A stretch of 39,702 nucleotides of DNA from an uncultured Marvinbryantia sp. (GTDB lineage Bacteria > Bacillota > Clostridia > Lachnospirales > Lachnospiraceae). Made by a program: the position numbers and the translations under genes. Below the pieces are notes generated by a model. That model was not told the DNA's origin and made no database searches. It saw only the letters and a program-made list of their open reading frames with translations. Positions within the stretch are counted from its first letter, which is position 1, and each line of letters starts with the position of its first letter. Of the stretch, positions 15,896 to 23,086 are shown piece by piece. The stretch spans positions 1 to 39,702 of the forward strand of contig NZ_CAJKOX010000040.1 of NCBI RefSeq assembly GCF_905201705.1, read 5' to 3'.

Positions 15896-16948
15896 TTAAC
15901 CTTCCGGCAAAAGCTGCCGATAATTTTCGATCAGGATTTTTCTGGCAAAAACGTCATAAATCTGTTTTCCCGGCTCACCTGACTTCCGGATGACCGGCTG
16001 AAACGGAAATTCCCGGGACACCCTTTCCACAATCTTTTCCAGTTCTTCCACCTGTCCGCCGATAAAAATATCCTTTACCGGAAAGAACAGCAGGGCGCTC
16101 TTAATGACCTGAACCAGTTTTACTGCCAGCGCCTCAGGCGACAGCTTCCTTAACATCGCTTCCTGTGCCAGTTCGACCCCCCGCCCGGAGCGATGCTCAT
16201 ATCCCGCATAATTTCCGCTTAAAACGGCCGAACTGATATCAAAAATAGAATCGTCGGAATTATGTATCATTTTGCGGTTCAGTACAAAGCTTGCAGTAAT
16301 CCTCTCTCCAATATTCACATATGCATAATCTGTACACTTTGCATCCACGGCTTTCAGGTAATAGTCCAGGCTATAGCGGTTCAGCAATTCTTTCTTTACG
16401 GGAACACCGTATCTGGTATTAATTGCCGTCTCCAGGCGGATTACATCGGAAGAAAGCGATGTGGAAAATTCTGTCATCAGGTCATACTCCGGCAAATCGT
16501 CCTGGCACAGCAATCCCAGACCAACCACCTTTGCCGGCATGGCGGTATTCCCCTTCTGAATATTCTCAATCAAATCACCAATCACCTTCAAAAGTCTGTT
16601 GCCTGCCGCATATCTGTTTGACAAAACTTTTTCCTCCAGCAGATTACCTCCCAAATCAAAAATCCGGGCCTTCACGCCGTCCCTGCGTATTTCCACTGTG
16701 ATGACACAGCCGTAATTCGCTTTCATCTGAAGAAGAATCGGTTTTCTTCCCCCCGTCGATTCTCCTTCCCGCACCGCTTCTACAATCTCATCCTTCAGAA
16801 GAAGAGAAACCGCCTGACTCACTGTGCTGGGTGAAAGTCCGCTTTTTTCAGCAATCTCGATTCTGGAGATCTGTCCCTCCTTTAAAATGTATTCCAACAC
16901 CTGAACTGTATTATTGACTTTTACATCCTTCAAAGATTTCTTATTCAT
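15896..16948 (-). CDS. ROK-family transcriptional regulator
   Basis: A 350-residue repressor-like protein. The N-terminal winged helix is clear: VLEYILKEGQISRIEIAEKS, then GLSPSTVSQAVSLLLKDEIV and the wing GGRKPILL. The C-terminal 270 residues follow the ROK layout (GRGVELAQEAML, IKSALLFFPVKDIFIGG). Two hallmarks of classic ROK sensors are missing: the DxGGT phosphate loop and the CxCGxxGC zinc cluster. It is therefore unlikely to phosphorylate sugar and may sense another ligand. It is encoded directly ahead of the permease-hyuA operon on the same strand and is the likely regulator of it. Two promoters with dyads of the TTATTT-AAATAA type precede it, suggesting autoregulation. Confidence 0.88.
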   Translation of the reverse strand: MNKKSLKDVKVNNTVQVLEYILKEGQISRIEIAEKSGLSPSTVSQAVSLLLKDEIVEAVREGESTGGRKPILLQMKANYGCVITVEIRRDGVKARIFDLGGNLLEEKVLSNRYAAGNRLLKVIGDLIENIQKGNTAMPAKVVGLGLLCQDDLPEYDLMTEFSTSLSSDVIRLETAINTRYGVPVKKELLNRYSLDYYLKAVDAKCTDYAYVNIGERITASFVLNRKMIHNSDDSIFDISSAVLSGNYAGYEHRSGRGVELAQEAMLRKLSPEALAVKLVQVIKSALLFFPVKDIFIGGQVEELEKIVERVSREFPFQPVIRKSGEPGKQIYDVFARKILIENYRQLLPEG

Positions 16949-16970
16949 AAAATTGTCACCTACTATTTTT

Positions 16971-17012
16971 TTATTTCAAAATAAGTATATACCCTTTCCC
17001 CTTCATTTTTCA
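16971..17012 (-). promoter_or_regulatory. ROK gene proximal promoter and dyad site 1
   Basis: TTATTT-CA-AAATAA (16971-16984) is a dyad like the NagC/Mlc half-sites. On the minus strand TATACT (16989-16984) abuts it, with TTGAAA 18 bp upstream. The sequence TTTCAAAATAAGTATA nearly repeats site 2 at 17093. Confidence 0.55.
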
Positions 17013-17087
17013 ATATTTTCGCGACAATTTTTCTAAATTTTTTCTTAAAATCTCTAAAGTCTGAATGCCTTGTTTGGAAAACTTATT

Positions 17088-17131
17088 TTTAATTTCGAAT
17101 TAAGTATACCTTCTTATTGGCAATTTGTCAA
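17088..17131 (-). promoter_or_regulatory. ROK gene distal promoter and dyad site 2
   Basis: On the minus strand TTGACA (17131-17126) and TATACT (17108-17103) are separated by 17 bp, a near-consensus promoter. TTAATT-TCG-AATTAA (about 17089-17103) abuts the -10. A repressor bound here would block RNA polymerase. Confidence 0.7.
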
Positions 17132-17296
17132 TTATAAATTTGATTTTATATCTTTGTGTTTGTCACAATTGCTACGATTCCCCCACGATTCACCCACGCA
17201 AGCGGTCTTTACTCCGCAAGAGGCGACAAATACACATGCGGGTGGAGGGCTATGAATTACAGCCAGTGTTTTAAAGTCTTTCGCGCATCCGCCTGG
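17111..17296. other. Intergenic region between histidine kinase and ROK gene
   Basis: Apart from the ROK promoter at its left side, this region holds only an imperfect inverted repeat (CACCCACGC near 17190 and GCGGGTGGA near 17239) that may help end the kinase transcript. I see no gene. Confidence 0.5.
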
Positions 17297-18634
17297 TTAT
17301 ACATAACTCTGTCCTTCCGTCCCTTTTTCTGCTTCTAATACTACCCGGATCCTCGTACCAAGCTGCGTCCGTGACAACACCTCAAAATGTCCGTGATGCT
17401 TGTCAATGATCCACTTCGCAATAGAAAGTCCCAGCCCGGTACCCTGGAAGCGCCTCGCATCATCCGCACGGAAGAAACGTTCAAACATTTGCGCAACATC
17501 CTTTTCCGCCATGCCGATGCCGGCGTCCTGCACCTGCAGCCAGGCGCGTCCATCCCCGGTGCGCCCGACGCCCAAAAGGATTTCTCCTCCATTTTCCGTA
17601 TATTTTGCGGCATTATCAACAAGAATCCGCACCGCCTGCTTCAGCATGGCGGCGTCCGCCCGGATATAGATTTTCTCTTCCGGCATCTGATAGTGATACG
17701 GGTGATTTTCGTCGATCATCAGAGATTCCTCGTAAACCTCCTGCATCATATCATTAAGAGACACCGTTGTCATGGTAAGCTTCTGCCTGCCGCTGTCGCC
17801 GCGCGCCAGGAACAAAAGCTGCTCTACAAGATGCTGCATATGATCTGATTCATGCTGGATCGCATTGATCGACTCATCCAGCACCTTCTCATCCTCTCTG
17901 CCCCAGCGCGCCAGCATATTTGCATATCCCTGGATCACTGCGATCGGCGTGCGCAGCTCATGTGAGGCGTCGTTCACAAAACGCGCCTGCTGCCGGTAAG
18001 AATCACGCATCCTGATCAGCAGGTTATTCATCGCCGCCTCAATCCCCTGCAGGTCGGCGTCCCCAAAGGAAAGCAGGTCGGCGTCCTCCGGCTGCAGGCT
18101 GGAAATCGCCTCCTCAATCTGCTGATATTTTTCCTCTGTGAACGTCATTTTACTCAGTTCGTCCGCTTTGAGAGCGATTTCGTCAATCGGCGCCAGAATT
18201 TTGCGGATTTTCCGTTCTTCGCTGCCATAGGAAAAACAGATATTCAATAACTGGCAAACAAAAATCGTCAGCACAACCGCCCCGATTACCTGCGCCGTCG
18301 GATAAAGGGCAAGCTCCAGTAAAATCTTACCGGTGCCCTCCTGTACCACATAAGTCACATTTTGCAAATACTGCGTCTCCGCAAAACGTCTCACATAATC
18401 AAGACGGATCTCCCCAAAACAAACAAGTTCCCGATCGATGATCCACCCTGCAAAAAGCAGCACAAAAAGAAGCAGGTCCATTCCGACATACAGCCCCAGC
18501 TTCTTTCCAATCCATGACCTGTGCATTTTTCTTGCAATGGAGGTCATCCGCCTGGTCTGTACATTCATTTTCCCCTGCTTTGCACGTTTCGTATCTTTTT
18601 GCTTCTGTTTCGGATTTTTCTGTTTCTTTTTCAT
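17297..18634 (-). CDS. Sensor histidine kinase
   Basis: A 445-residue membrane kinase partnered with the response regulator upstream. A very lysine/glutamine-rich cytoplasmic N-terminus (residues 1-45) precedes TM1 at about 47-66 and TM2 at about 112-136. The roughly 45-residue loop between them is the outside sensor region. A HAMP-like linker follows (IRKILAPIDEIALKADELSK). HisKA has H225 in NDASHELRTPIAVIQGYAN; the ATPase domain has N341 (VDNAAKYTENGG), G1 DAGIGM at 370-375 and G2 GTGLGLSIAK from 398. All catalytic boxes are intact. The start at 18634 has only a weak GGA upstream and is overlapped (ATGA) by the last of three micro-ORFs in a 29-bp tandem repeat that duplicates this gene's own 5' end. 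The signal sensed is unknown. Confidence 0.95.
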   Translation of the reverse strand: MKKKQKNPKQKQKDTKRAKQGKMNVQTRRMTSIARKMHRSWIGKKLGLYVGMDLLLFVLLFAGWIIDRELVCFGEIRLDYVRRFAETQYLQNVTYVVQEGTGKILLELALYPTAQVIGAVVLTIFVCQLLNICFSYGSEERKIRKILAPIDEIALKADELSKMTFTEEKYQQIEEAISSLQPEDADLLSFGDADLQGIEAAMNNLLIRMRDSYRQQARFVNDASHELRTPIAVIQGYANMLARWGREDEKVLDESINAIQHESDHMQHLVEQLLFLARGDSGRQKLTMTTVSLNDMMQEVYEESLMIDENHPYHYQMPEEKIYIRADAAMLKQAVRILVDNAAKYTENGGEILLGVGRTGDGRAWLQVQDAGIGMAEKDVAQMFERFFRADDARRFQGTGLGLSIAKWIIDKHHGHFEVLSRTQLGTRIRVVLEAEKGTEGQSYV

Positions 18635-18781
18635 CGTTCCAGATTTTTCTGCTTCTTTTTCATAATTTCGGATTTTTCTGCTTCTTTTTCATCGTTCCGG
18701 ATTTTTCTGCTTCTTTTTCATCGTTCCGGATTTTTCTGCTTCTCTTTCAGCGTTCCGGATTTTTCTGCTTTTTATCGTTCC
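18612..18781 (-). repeat. Six 29-bp tandem units forming a micro-ORF ladder ahead of the kinase gene
   Basis: Units of 29 bp run from 18781 to 18612, with the core ATGAAAAAGAAGCAGAAAAA. The last unit is the actual start of the kinase gene. Three complete units start with ATG at 18721, 18692 and 18663. Each encodes a 10-residue peptide (MKKKQKNPER, MKKKQKNPKL, MKKKQKNLER) whose TGA stop overlaps the next ATG as ATGA; the third overlaps the kinase ATG. The unit at 18750 has CTG instead of ATG, and the outermost unit is shortened. Because 29 is not a multiple of three, every unit shifts frame, and this produces the stop/start overlaps. Confidence 0.92.
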
Positions 18782-18812
18782 ATATCTCTCGTCAAACCGT
18801 GATATTTTATCC

Positions 18813-19529
18813 TCATTTATCACTCACATCCGATTTGATCACATACCCGACTCCGCGCACCGTCTGTATCATTTTAATGTGAAACATTTCATCAATCTTC
18901 GCGCGCAGGAAGCGGATATAGACGTCGACCACATTCGTCTCCCCGACATAGTCGTAGCCGCAGACCTTATTGAGCAGGACATCGCGCGTCAGCACAATGT
19001 CCTGGTTCTCCAGAAGTGTTTTCAGCATCTGAAATTCGCGGTTTGTCAGACTGATGTCGGTCCCATCGTATGTGACCTGATGACGTTTTTCCGAGAGCGC
19101 CAGTCTGCCCCAGCGGTATACGCCCGGTTCTTCCTCCGTGTGATTTTGTGTAATATTTCCGCCATTTCCATGAAGCTTCAATGCCACGCGGATCCGCGCC
19201 AGCAGTTCCTCGATCGCAAATGGTTTTGTGATGTAATCGACCGCTCCGGCGTCCAGGCCCGCTACCTTATCCATCACAGCGTCCCGCGCTGTCAGCAGGA
19301 TCACCGGCGTCGGCTTTTCCTGCTGCAGACGCCGCAGAACCTCCAGACCGTTCAGTCCGGGGAGCATGATATCCAGCAGGATCAATGCAAAATCGCCTGC
19401 CAGCGCAATTTCCAACGCCTCTCTTCCGTTTGACGCCTTGCTGACCAGATAACCCTCGTGCAAAAGCTCCAGCTCTACAAACCGCGCCAGCTTTTCTTCA
19501 TCCTCAACTACCAGAATATGTGCTCCCAT
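18813..19529 (-). CDS. OmpR/PhoB-family response regulator
   Basis: A 238-residue two-domain regulator. The receiver domain has the acidic pair in VVEDEEKLARFVE, the phospho-acceptor D53 in ILLDIMLPGLNG, T at LLTARD and K at DYITKPFAIEELLARI. The C-terminal winged helix (about 140-235) includes SLTNREFQMLKTLLEN, then DYVGETNVVDVYIRFLRAKI and TVRGVGYVIK. It lies 15 bp after the DUF4342 gene and ahead of the kinase gene, so the three form one operon. An 11-bp-period direct repeat upstream of the operon (20151-20171) is a plausible binding site and suggests autoregulation. Confidence 0.96.
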   Translation of the reverse strand: MGAHILVVEDEEKLARFVELELLHEGYLVSKASNGREALEIALAGDFALILLDIMLPGLNGLEVLRRLQQEKPTPVILLTARDAVMDKVAGLDAGAVDYITKPFAIEELLARIRVALKLHGNGGNITQNHTEEEPGVYRWGRLALSEKRHQVTYDGTDISLTNREFQMLKTLLENQDIVLTRDVLLNKVCGYDYVGETNVVDVYIRFLRAKIDEMFHIKMIQTVRGVGYVIKSDVSDK

Positions 19530-19544
19530 GATGCCCTCTTTTCC

Positions 19545-20069
19545 TTACAGCTTTTTGAATTCATCCTTCGCTTTGTCAGCCATTTTGCTCGCCTGCTCCA
19601 TCACCCTGTTTGCTTCATCGAGATTGTCTTTTCCCTCAAAGGAATACTGACATCCCAGGAACAGACCGACGATGATTGCCGGAACGAGAATCTGCCACAT
19701 CAGAATCATAGCAATAACCACTAAAATAATCGGCACGCGCAGGATCTCCTCTCCTTTTCGTTTAATGCAGAGCGCATTATCGCGGCATTTGCGGAGCACG
19801 ATCCCGACAAGACGTCCAAGCTTGCGGAAAATATTGTCTTCGGACTCCTTTTGCTCCTGCACCTTGTCCTTCACTGACACATATTGCGTCTGCTCCTCGT
19901 AGCTGGTGGAGTAAGTCTCCCTGGCTGGTCCCTGCGTTTTTCCGTTCTTTTCCAGATAAACCATTGCATCCAGCAGATCCCAGTTACTTGCCTCCAGCGC
20001 TTCCTTTGCCTCTTCATATGTGACATTTGCGCGTTCTCTTAATTTTTCCACTTTCTCTAATTGTTCCAT
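19545..20069 (-). CDS. UBA-like/DUF4342 membrane protein
   Basis: A 174-residue protein with an N-terminal UBA-like three-helix module (VEKLRERANVTYEEAKEALE, then NWDLLDAMVYLEKNGK). A charged linker follows to about residue 85. Next comes a DUF4342-type region with KRKGEEILRVPIILVVIAMI, and a strongly hydrophobic segment covering residues 111-140 that probably spans the membrane. The C-terminus is helical and charged. UBA-like plus DUF4342 proteins are widespread in Clostridia and often precede a two-component system, as here. Their function is not established; a role in envelope stress signalling with the kinase is inference from the operon. Confidence 0.85.
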   Translation of the reverse strand: MEQLEKVEKLRERANVTYEEAKEALEASNWDLLDAMVYLEKNGKTQGPARETYSTSYEEQTQYVSVKDKVQEQKESEDNIFRKLGRLVGIVLRKCRDNALCIKRKGEEILRVPIILVVIAMILMWQILVPAIIVGLFLGCQYSFEGKDNLDEANRVMEQASKMADKAKDEFKKL

Positions 20070-20114
20070 ATTCTTCCCTATCCTTTCCGAATGATTTCTT
20101 CTTTGATGATGACT

Positions 20115-20172
20115 ACTTTACCAGAGTTTTCTTAATCATTCTTTGAAGGAAGATTAAAAACAGATTAAAGCT
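20115..20172 (-). promoter_or_regulatory. Probable promoter of the DUF4342-RR-HK operon with response-regulator box
   Basis: AGATTAAAAAC (20151-20161) and AGATTAAAGC (20162-20171) are direct repeats with an 11-bp period, the usual spacing for OmpR/PhoB-family sites. About 30 bp downstream on the minus strand is an extended -10 TGGTAAAGT (20123-20115) without a good -35, as expected for an activated promoter. The distal half-site touches the stop of the YitT gene. Confidence 0.5.
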
Positions 20173-21034
20173 ACTCTGCCGGTTTCTGATAAAATCTTCC
20201 GGAGAGCTGTTCCGTACGGATCGCGTTGACGAACGCCTCCGGGTCGGTTTCCCTGATAGCGTTCATTACTTTTTTGGTCTCGGCGTAAGATACAACAGAG
20301 TATACCACGTTGCGCTCACAGTGTCCATAGGAGCCCTCGCCCTCCAGAATAGTCGCACCGTGATGACTTACCCGGAAAATTGCATCGCTGATTTCCTGCG
20401 GTTTATTTGTGACAACAAACACGGTCAGCCGCTGATATTTCTTATAAAGAGCATGCAGCACCTGGGTGGACGCATACTGAAAAATAATGGAATACAGCGC
20501 CTTGTCCCAGCCAAACAAAAGACCAGCCGCGGAGAGAATGATAACATTCAGCCCCAGTACGAGGTTAAAGGATTCCACACCCTTTTTCTCGGACAGGTAA
20601 ATCGCAATAAAATCCGTTCCTCCCGTCGTCGCATTCATTGCGAAACAGACGCTGATCACAAAGCCATTGATCATACCGCCGAAAATACTGATCAGAAGCA
20701 AATCATATGTGATTTTATAGCCCGGCACCATATCTGTAAAAATACCGGTGAGAAAAATCATCAGGCAGGAGTATAGTGTAAATTTTTTTCCGATATAGCG
20801 GAAGCCGATATAAATCGGCAGAGCGTTCAGCAGCACGTTTACCAGCGTATATGGAAGTTCCACTTTCCAGAACATCTGCGCAATGCGCTGTATCAGAATC
20901 GTAAGCCCCGTTGCGCCGCCCGGATAGAGACCGCCGGTGCGCACGAAGGATTTAATATTGACTGCCATCAGCAAAGACGCAAGACAGATTACAACAATTC
21001 GTTTTCCATCCTCTTTCACATCAAATTTCATCAC
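20171..21034 (-). CDS. YitT family membrane protein
   Basis: A 287-residue protein with five or six hydrophobic segments in the first 190 residues, beginning IVVICLASLLMAVNIKSFVR. It has the conserved GGLYPGGATGLTILIQR and NATTGGTDFIAIYLSEKKG blocks of the DUF161 (YitT) membrane domain. The last ~80 residues form the DUF2179 domain (RLTVFVVTNKPQEISDAI, then EGEGSYG and a C-terminal ETDPEAFVNAI). The family is common in Firmicutes. Its substrate is not known, although the C-terminal domain resembles a ligand-sensing module. RBS AGAGGGAAC lies before the ATG pair. It lies 67 bp after the PanE-like gene on the same strand, so it may share a transcript with it. Confidence 0.93.
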   Translation of the reverse strand: MMKFDVKEDGKRIVVICLASLLMAVNIKSFVRTGGLYPGGATGLTILIQRIAQMFWKVELPYTLVNVLLNALPIYIGFRYIGKKFTLYSCLMIFLTGIFTDMVPGYKITYDLLLISIFGGMINGFVISVCFAMNATTGGTDFIAIYLSEKKGVESFNLVLGLNVIILSAAGLLFGWDKALYSIIFQYASTQVLHALYKKYQRLTVFVVTNKPQEISDAIFRVSHHGATILEGEGSYGHCERNVVYSVVSYAETKKVMNAIRETDPEAFVNAIRTEQLSGRFYQKPAE

Positions 21035-21101
21035 AGTTCCCTCTCATATCATATGTTTCTTCCAGCTCAAAATACATCACATATAATTTCCCACAGAAAA
21101 T

Positions 21102-22019
21102 TTATAAGCCGCGCGCGTGAAGCTCCCCTGCAATTTTCTCATAAGTCGGTACCGGTACATTCCACTTCTGTCCCATGCGCACCACCTCGTATACCAGACC
21201 GTCGATCTCTGAAGCTTTTCCCTGGCGGATATCACGCTGCATAGACGTGGATGCCTCCGGCGTCAGCGCATCCAAAATCCCCAGGTTTGTCTTTACAATA
21301 TCTACTGTAAAGGGAATCCCCATCGCCGCAGCCAGCGCATCGACCTCACCGATCAGCGCCGCAAAGGTATCGCGGATCTCTCCGGGCTTCTGCATATCTC
21401 CTGCCATTGCATTGTAATACTGCCCACACGCAGCTGCCGGTGATACGTAGGAAAATTTCTGCAGGGCATCCCGCCGGATATTTTCTGAAAGGATCGCCGT
21501 AATCCCGGAATCCTCCAGATCCTTTTTCACCTGCTCAAGCTCCGGGCGGTACTGCGACGGCTCGCGCACGCCAAATACCACGCGGAAAATGTCTCCATTC
21601 TGCCAGATGCAGCCCGGCCGCTTAATTTCTGCGGCAATGTAAATGCAGCCGTCCGTCACAAGCAGCTCCGGGAGCTTTTCCTGCAGACGCCCGCCCGTTC
21701 CATAAATGTTTAAAATCGGAATCACGACCGTCTCCGGCTTTGCCACTTTTTGAATGAAGGGTACTGTATCCTCCAGAGAATATCCCTTCACGCAGACAAA
21801 GATCACATCCGGCTGTTCGTCGTAATGCTCCATGTCCGCCGCCTTCACTGGTTTTACCGTGTAATTTCCCTTTCTTGTCGTCTCCATCTGCAGCCCGTTT
21901 TTCTGCATCGCCTCCAGATGAGCGCCGCGCGCGATCAGCGTCACATCCTTTCCCGCTTCTGTCATATAGGCGCCGATGGAACCACCGGTTCCGCCCGCCC
22001 CGATCACTATGTATTTCAT
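21102..22019 (-). CDS. Ketopantoate reductase family protein (PanE/ApbA-like)
   Basis: A 305-residue NAD(P)-dependent dehydrogenase. The N-terminal Rossmann motif is KYIVIGAGGTGGSIGAYM, followed by LIARGAHLEAM. DVIFVCVKGYSLEDT carries the conserved KxY/S segment near residue 78. The C-terminal helical ApbA_C domain includes KFSYVSPAAACGQYYNA and TSMQRDIRQGKASEIDGL, with the substrate-site S and E residues. The true substrate may be ketopantoate or another 2-oxo acid. Clusters with panB or panC are not seen here, so a pantothenate role is not assured. The start has AGGAGAGG 5 bp upstream. Upstream lies a repeat-rich gap with micro-ORFs and then the cysteine hydrolase. Confidence 0.88.
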   Translation of the reverse strand: MKYIVIGAGGTGGSIGAYMTEAGKDVTLIARGAHLEAMQKNGLQMETTRKGNYTVKPVKAADMEHYDEQPDVIFVCVKGYSLEDTVPFIQKVAKPETVVIPILNIYGTGGRLQEKLPELLVTDGCIYIAAEIKRPGCIWQNGDIFRVVFGVREPSQYRPELEQVKKDLEDSGITAILSENIRRDALQKFSYVSPAAACGQYYNAMAGDMQKPGEIRDTFAALIGEVDALAAAMGIPFTVDIVKTNLGILDALTPEASTSMQRDIRQGKASEIDGLVYEVVRMGQKWNVPVPTYEKIAGELHARGL

Positions 22020-22079
22020 ATATCCTCTCCTGTTTCTCTTATTATTTTAAAACCCCGTACATGCCTTTTTCTATCGTTT

Positions 22080-22250
22080 CACAAAAATCTGACACCATCT
22101 TTTTGTTCTCTGTGTTTTCACAAAGATCCGCTTTGCCTTTCCATTTCTTATTTCATTCCTTCACAAAAGTCCGCTTTCTCTTTCCATTTCCTATTCCTTC
22201 ACAAAAGTCCGCTTCCTCTTTCCATTCCTTATTCCTTCACAAAAATCTGG
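22080..22250 (-). repeat. 38-43-bp tandem units forming an 8-residue micro-ORF ladder
   Basis: Downstream of the cysteine hydrolase its last codons (TTTTGTGAAGGAATA) are repeated about three more times with intervening GGAAATGGAAAGAG. Each unit contains ATG, eight codons and TGA. Micro-ORFs lie at 22225-22199, 22187-22161 and 22144-22118 and encode MERGSGLL, MERESGLL and MERQSGSL. GAAGGA after each TGA could serve as the ribosome site for the next ATG. The outermost copy, near 22080, is degenerate. The gap ends at the PanE ribosome site. Confidence 0.85.
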
Positions 22251-22762
22251 CACATTTTCATCGCCGCCAGCGCATTTTCATGGCTCTGCGGCGTAACGCC
22301 CGCACAGCAGGCGGCGTCCACCGTCACCTTTACCTCCGGCGCGAATGCCTTTGTCAGCATTGCGTTTGATATCACACAAATATCTGTACACAGCCCGACA
22401 AACTCTACCTCGGTGACGTCCGCATAACAGCCGTTTTCCCAGTCAAGCGCGTATTCTCTGGAACCAAATGTCACCTTTTCATAAATTTTCGCAGCCGACA
22501 GATCCACGATCTGCCTGATCTGATCGCAGATTTCCCAGCCTGCCGTGCCCTTTATGCAATGCGGCACCGGAAGATTTGCTCCCTCCTGTGTCTGCAGATA
22601 ATCCTCCCCGTGCGTATCCATGGTGAAAACGATCCGCTCTCCATCCCGCTGATAGCTGCGGATTTTTTCTGCCACATTCGCCACGATCGCCTGCGCCTCG
22701 CTGGTGCCAAGCGCACCGTCAATAAAATCCCTCTGCATATCCACTACCACTAATAACTTCAT
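22229..22762 (-). CDS. Cysteine hydrolase (isochorismatase/nicotinamidase family)
   Basis: Starting at the ATG at 22762 (RBS GGGGGAAG) gives 177 residues, a normal length for the family. The catalytic triad is visible: D8 in VVDMQRDFIDG, K96 in IYEKVTFGS and C129 in GLCTDICVISNA with the cis-peptide region before it. The segment FTMDTHGEDYLQTQEGANLP followed by PHCIKGTAGW is typical of nicotinamidase-like members that bind a metal (D49, H51 and H68 as possible ligands). It probably hydrolyses nicotinamide in NAD salvage, but other amides are possible. The frame stays open through upstream 34-bp repeats, which I do not include because no ribosome site precedes the possible extended starts. Confidence 0.9.
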   Translation of the reverse strand: MKLLVVVDMQRDFIDGALGTSEAQAIVANVAEKIRSYQRDGERIVFTMDTHGEDYLQTQEGANLPVPHCIKGTAGWEICDQIRQIVDLSAAKIYEKVTFGSREYALDWENGCYADVTEVEFVGLCTDICVISNAMLTKAFAPEVKVTVDAACCAGVTPQSHENALAAMKMCQIFVKE

Positions 22763-22792
22763 TTTTCTTCCCCCTTTGCTCTGACGTCTCTG

Positions 22793-22936
22793 GTATTTTC
22801 TGTGATATTTTCTGCCGATGGTATCTGAATTTTCTGTGATGTTTTCTGCCGATAGCACCTGCATTTTCTGTGATGTTTTCTGCCGGTGACACCTGCATTT
22901 TCTGTGATGTTTTCTGCCGGTGACACCTGCATTTTC
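22793..22936 (-). repeat. 34-bp tandem repeat upstream of the cysteine hydrolase gene
   Basis: Units of 34 bp start at 22793, 22827, 22861 and 22895, with a partial fifth at 22929. The consensus includes GCAGAAAACATCACAGAAAA on the minus strand. The two most distal units are identical; those nearer the gene have diverged. There are no spacers, so it is not a CRISPR array. The units are free of stops in two frames. One frame gives a 57-residue leader (ATG 22932) whose TGA overlaps the hydrolase ATG as ATGA. The other runs in frame into the hydrolase from an ATG at 22864. Confidence 0.9.
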
Positions 22937-22950
22937 AACAATATCACGAG

Positions 22951-22990
22951 TAAAAAGCTCCCCACGTTTCTGTCGTGTAAGGAGCTTTTC
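22951..22990 (-). terminator. Terminator of the ArsC-like gene
   Basis: AAAAGCTCC (22953-22961) pairs with GGAGCTTTT (22981-22989), with an inner CACG/CGTG stem. On the minus strand it ends in T5. It could also work in the other direction. It separates the ArsC-like gene from the hydrolase gene. Confidence 0.8.
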
Positions 22991-23086
22991 CGGCGCCCTT
23001 GCCGGAATCATATAATGCATATGTGTCCATATGATTTTTCCGTGCCTGCGTGCTTTCAGAAGCGCAGAAAAAATCACATACTTATG

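Noticed and set aside
18612..18781. 29-bp repeats as a CRISPR array
   Set aside because: No spacers; the unit is a copy of the kinase gene's own start.
22793..22936. 34-bp repeats as a CRISPR array
   Set aside because: The units are directly adjacent with no spacers between them, and they do not match the repeat predicted from the tracrRNA.
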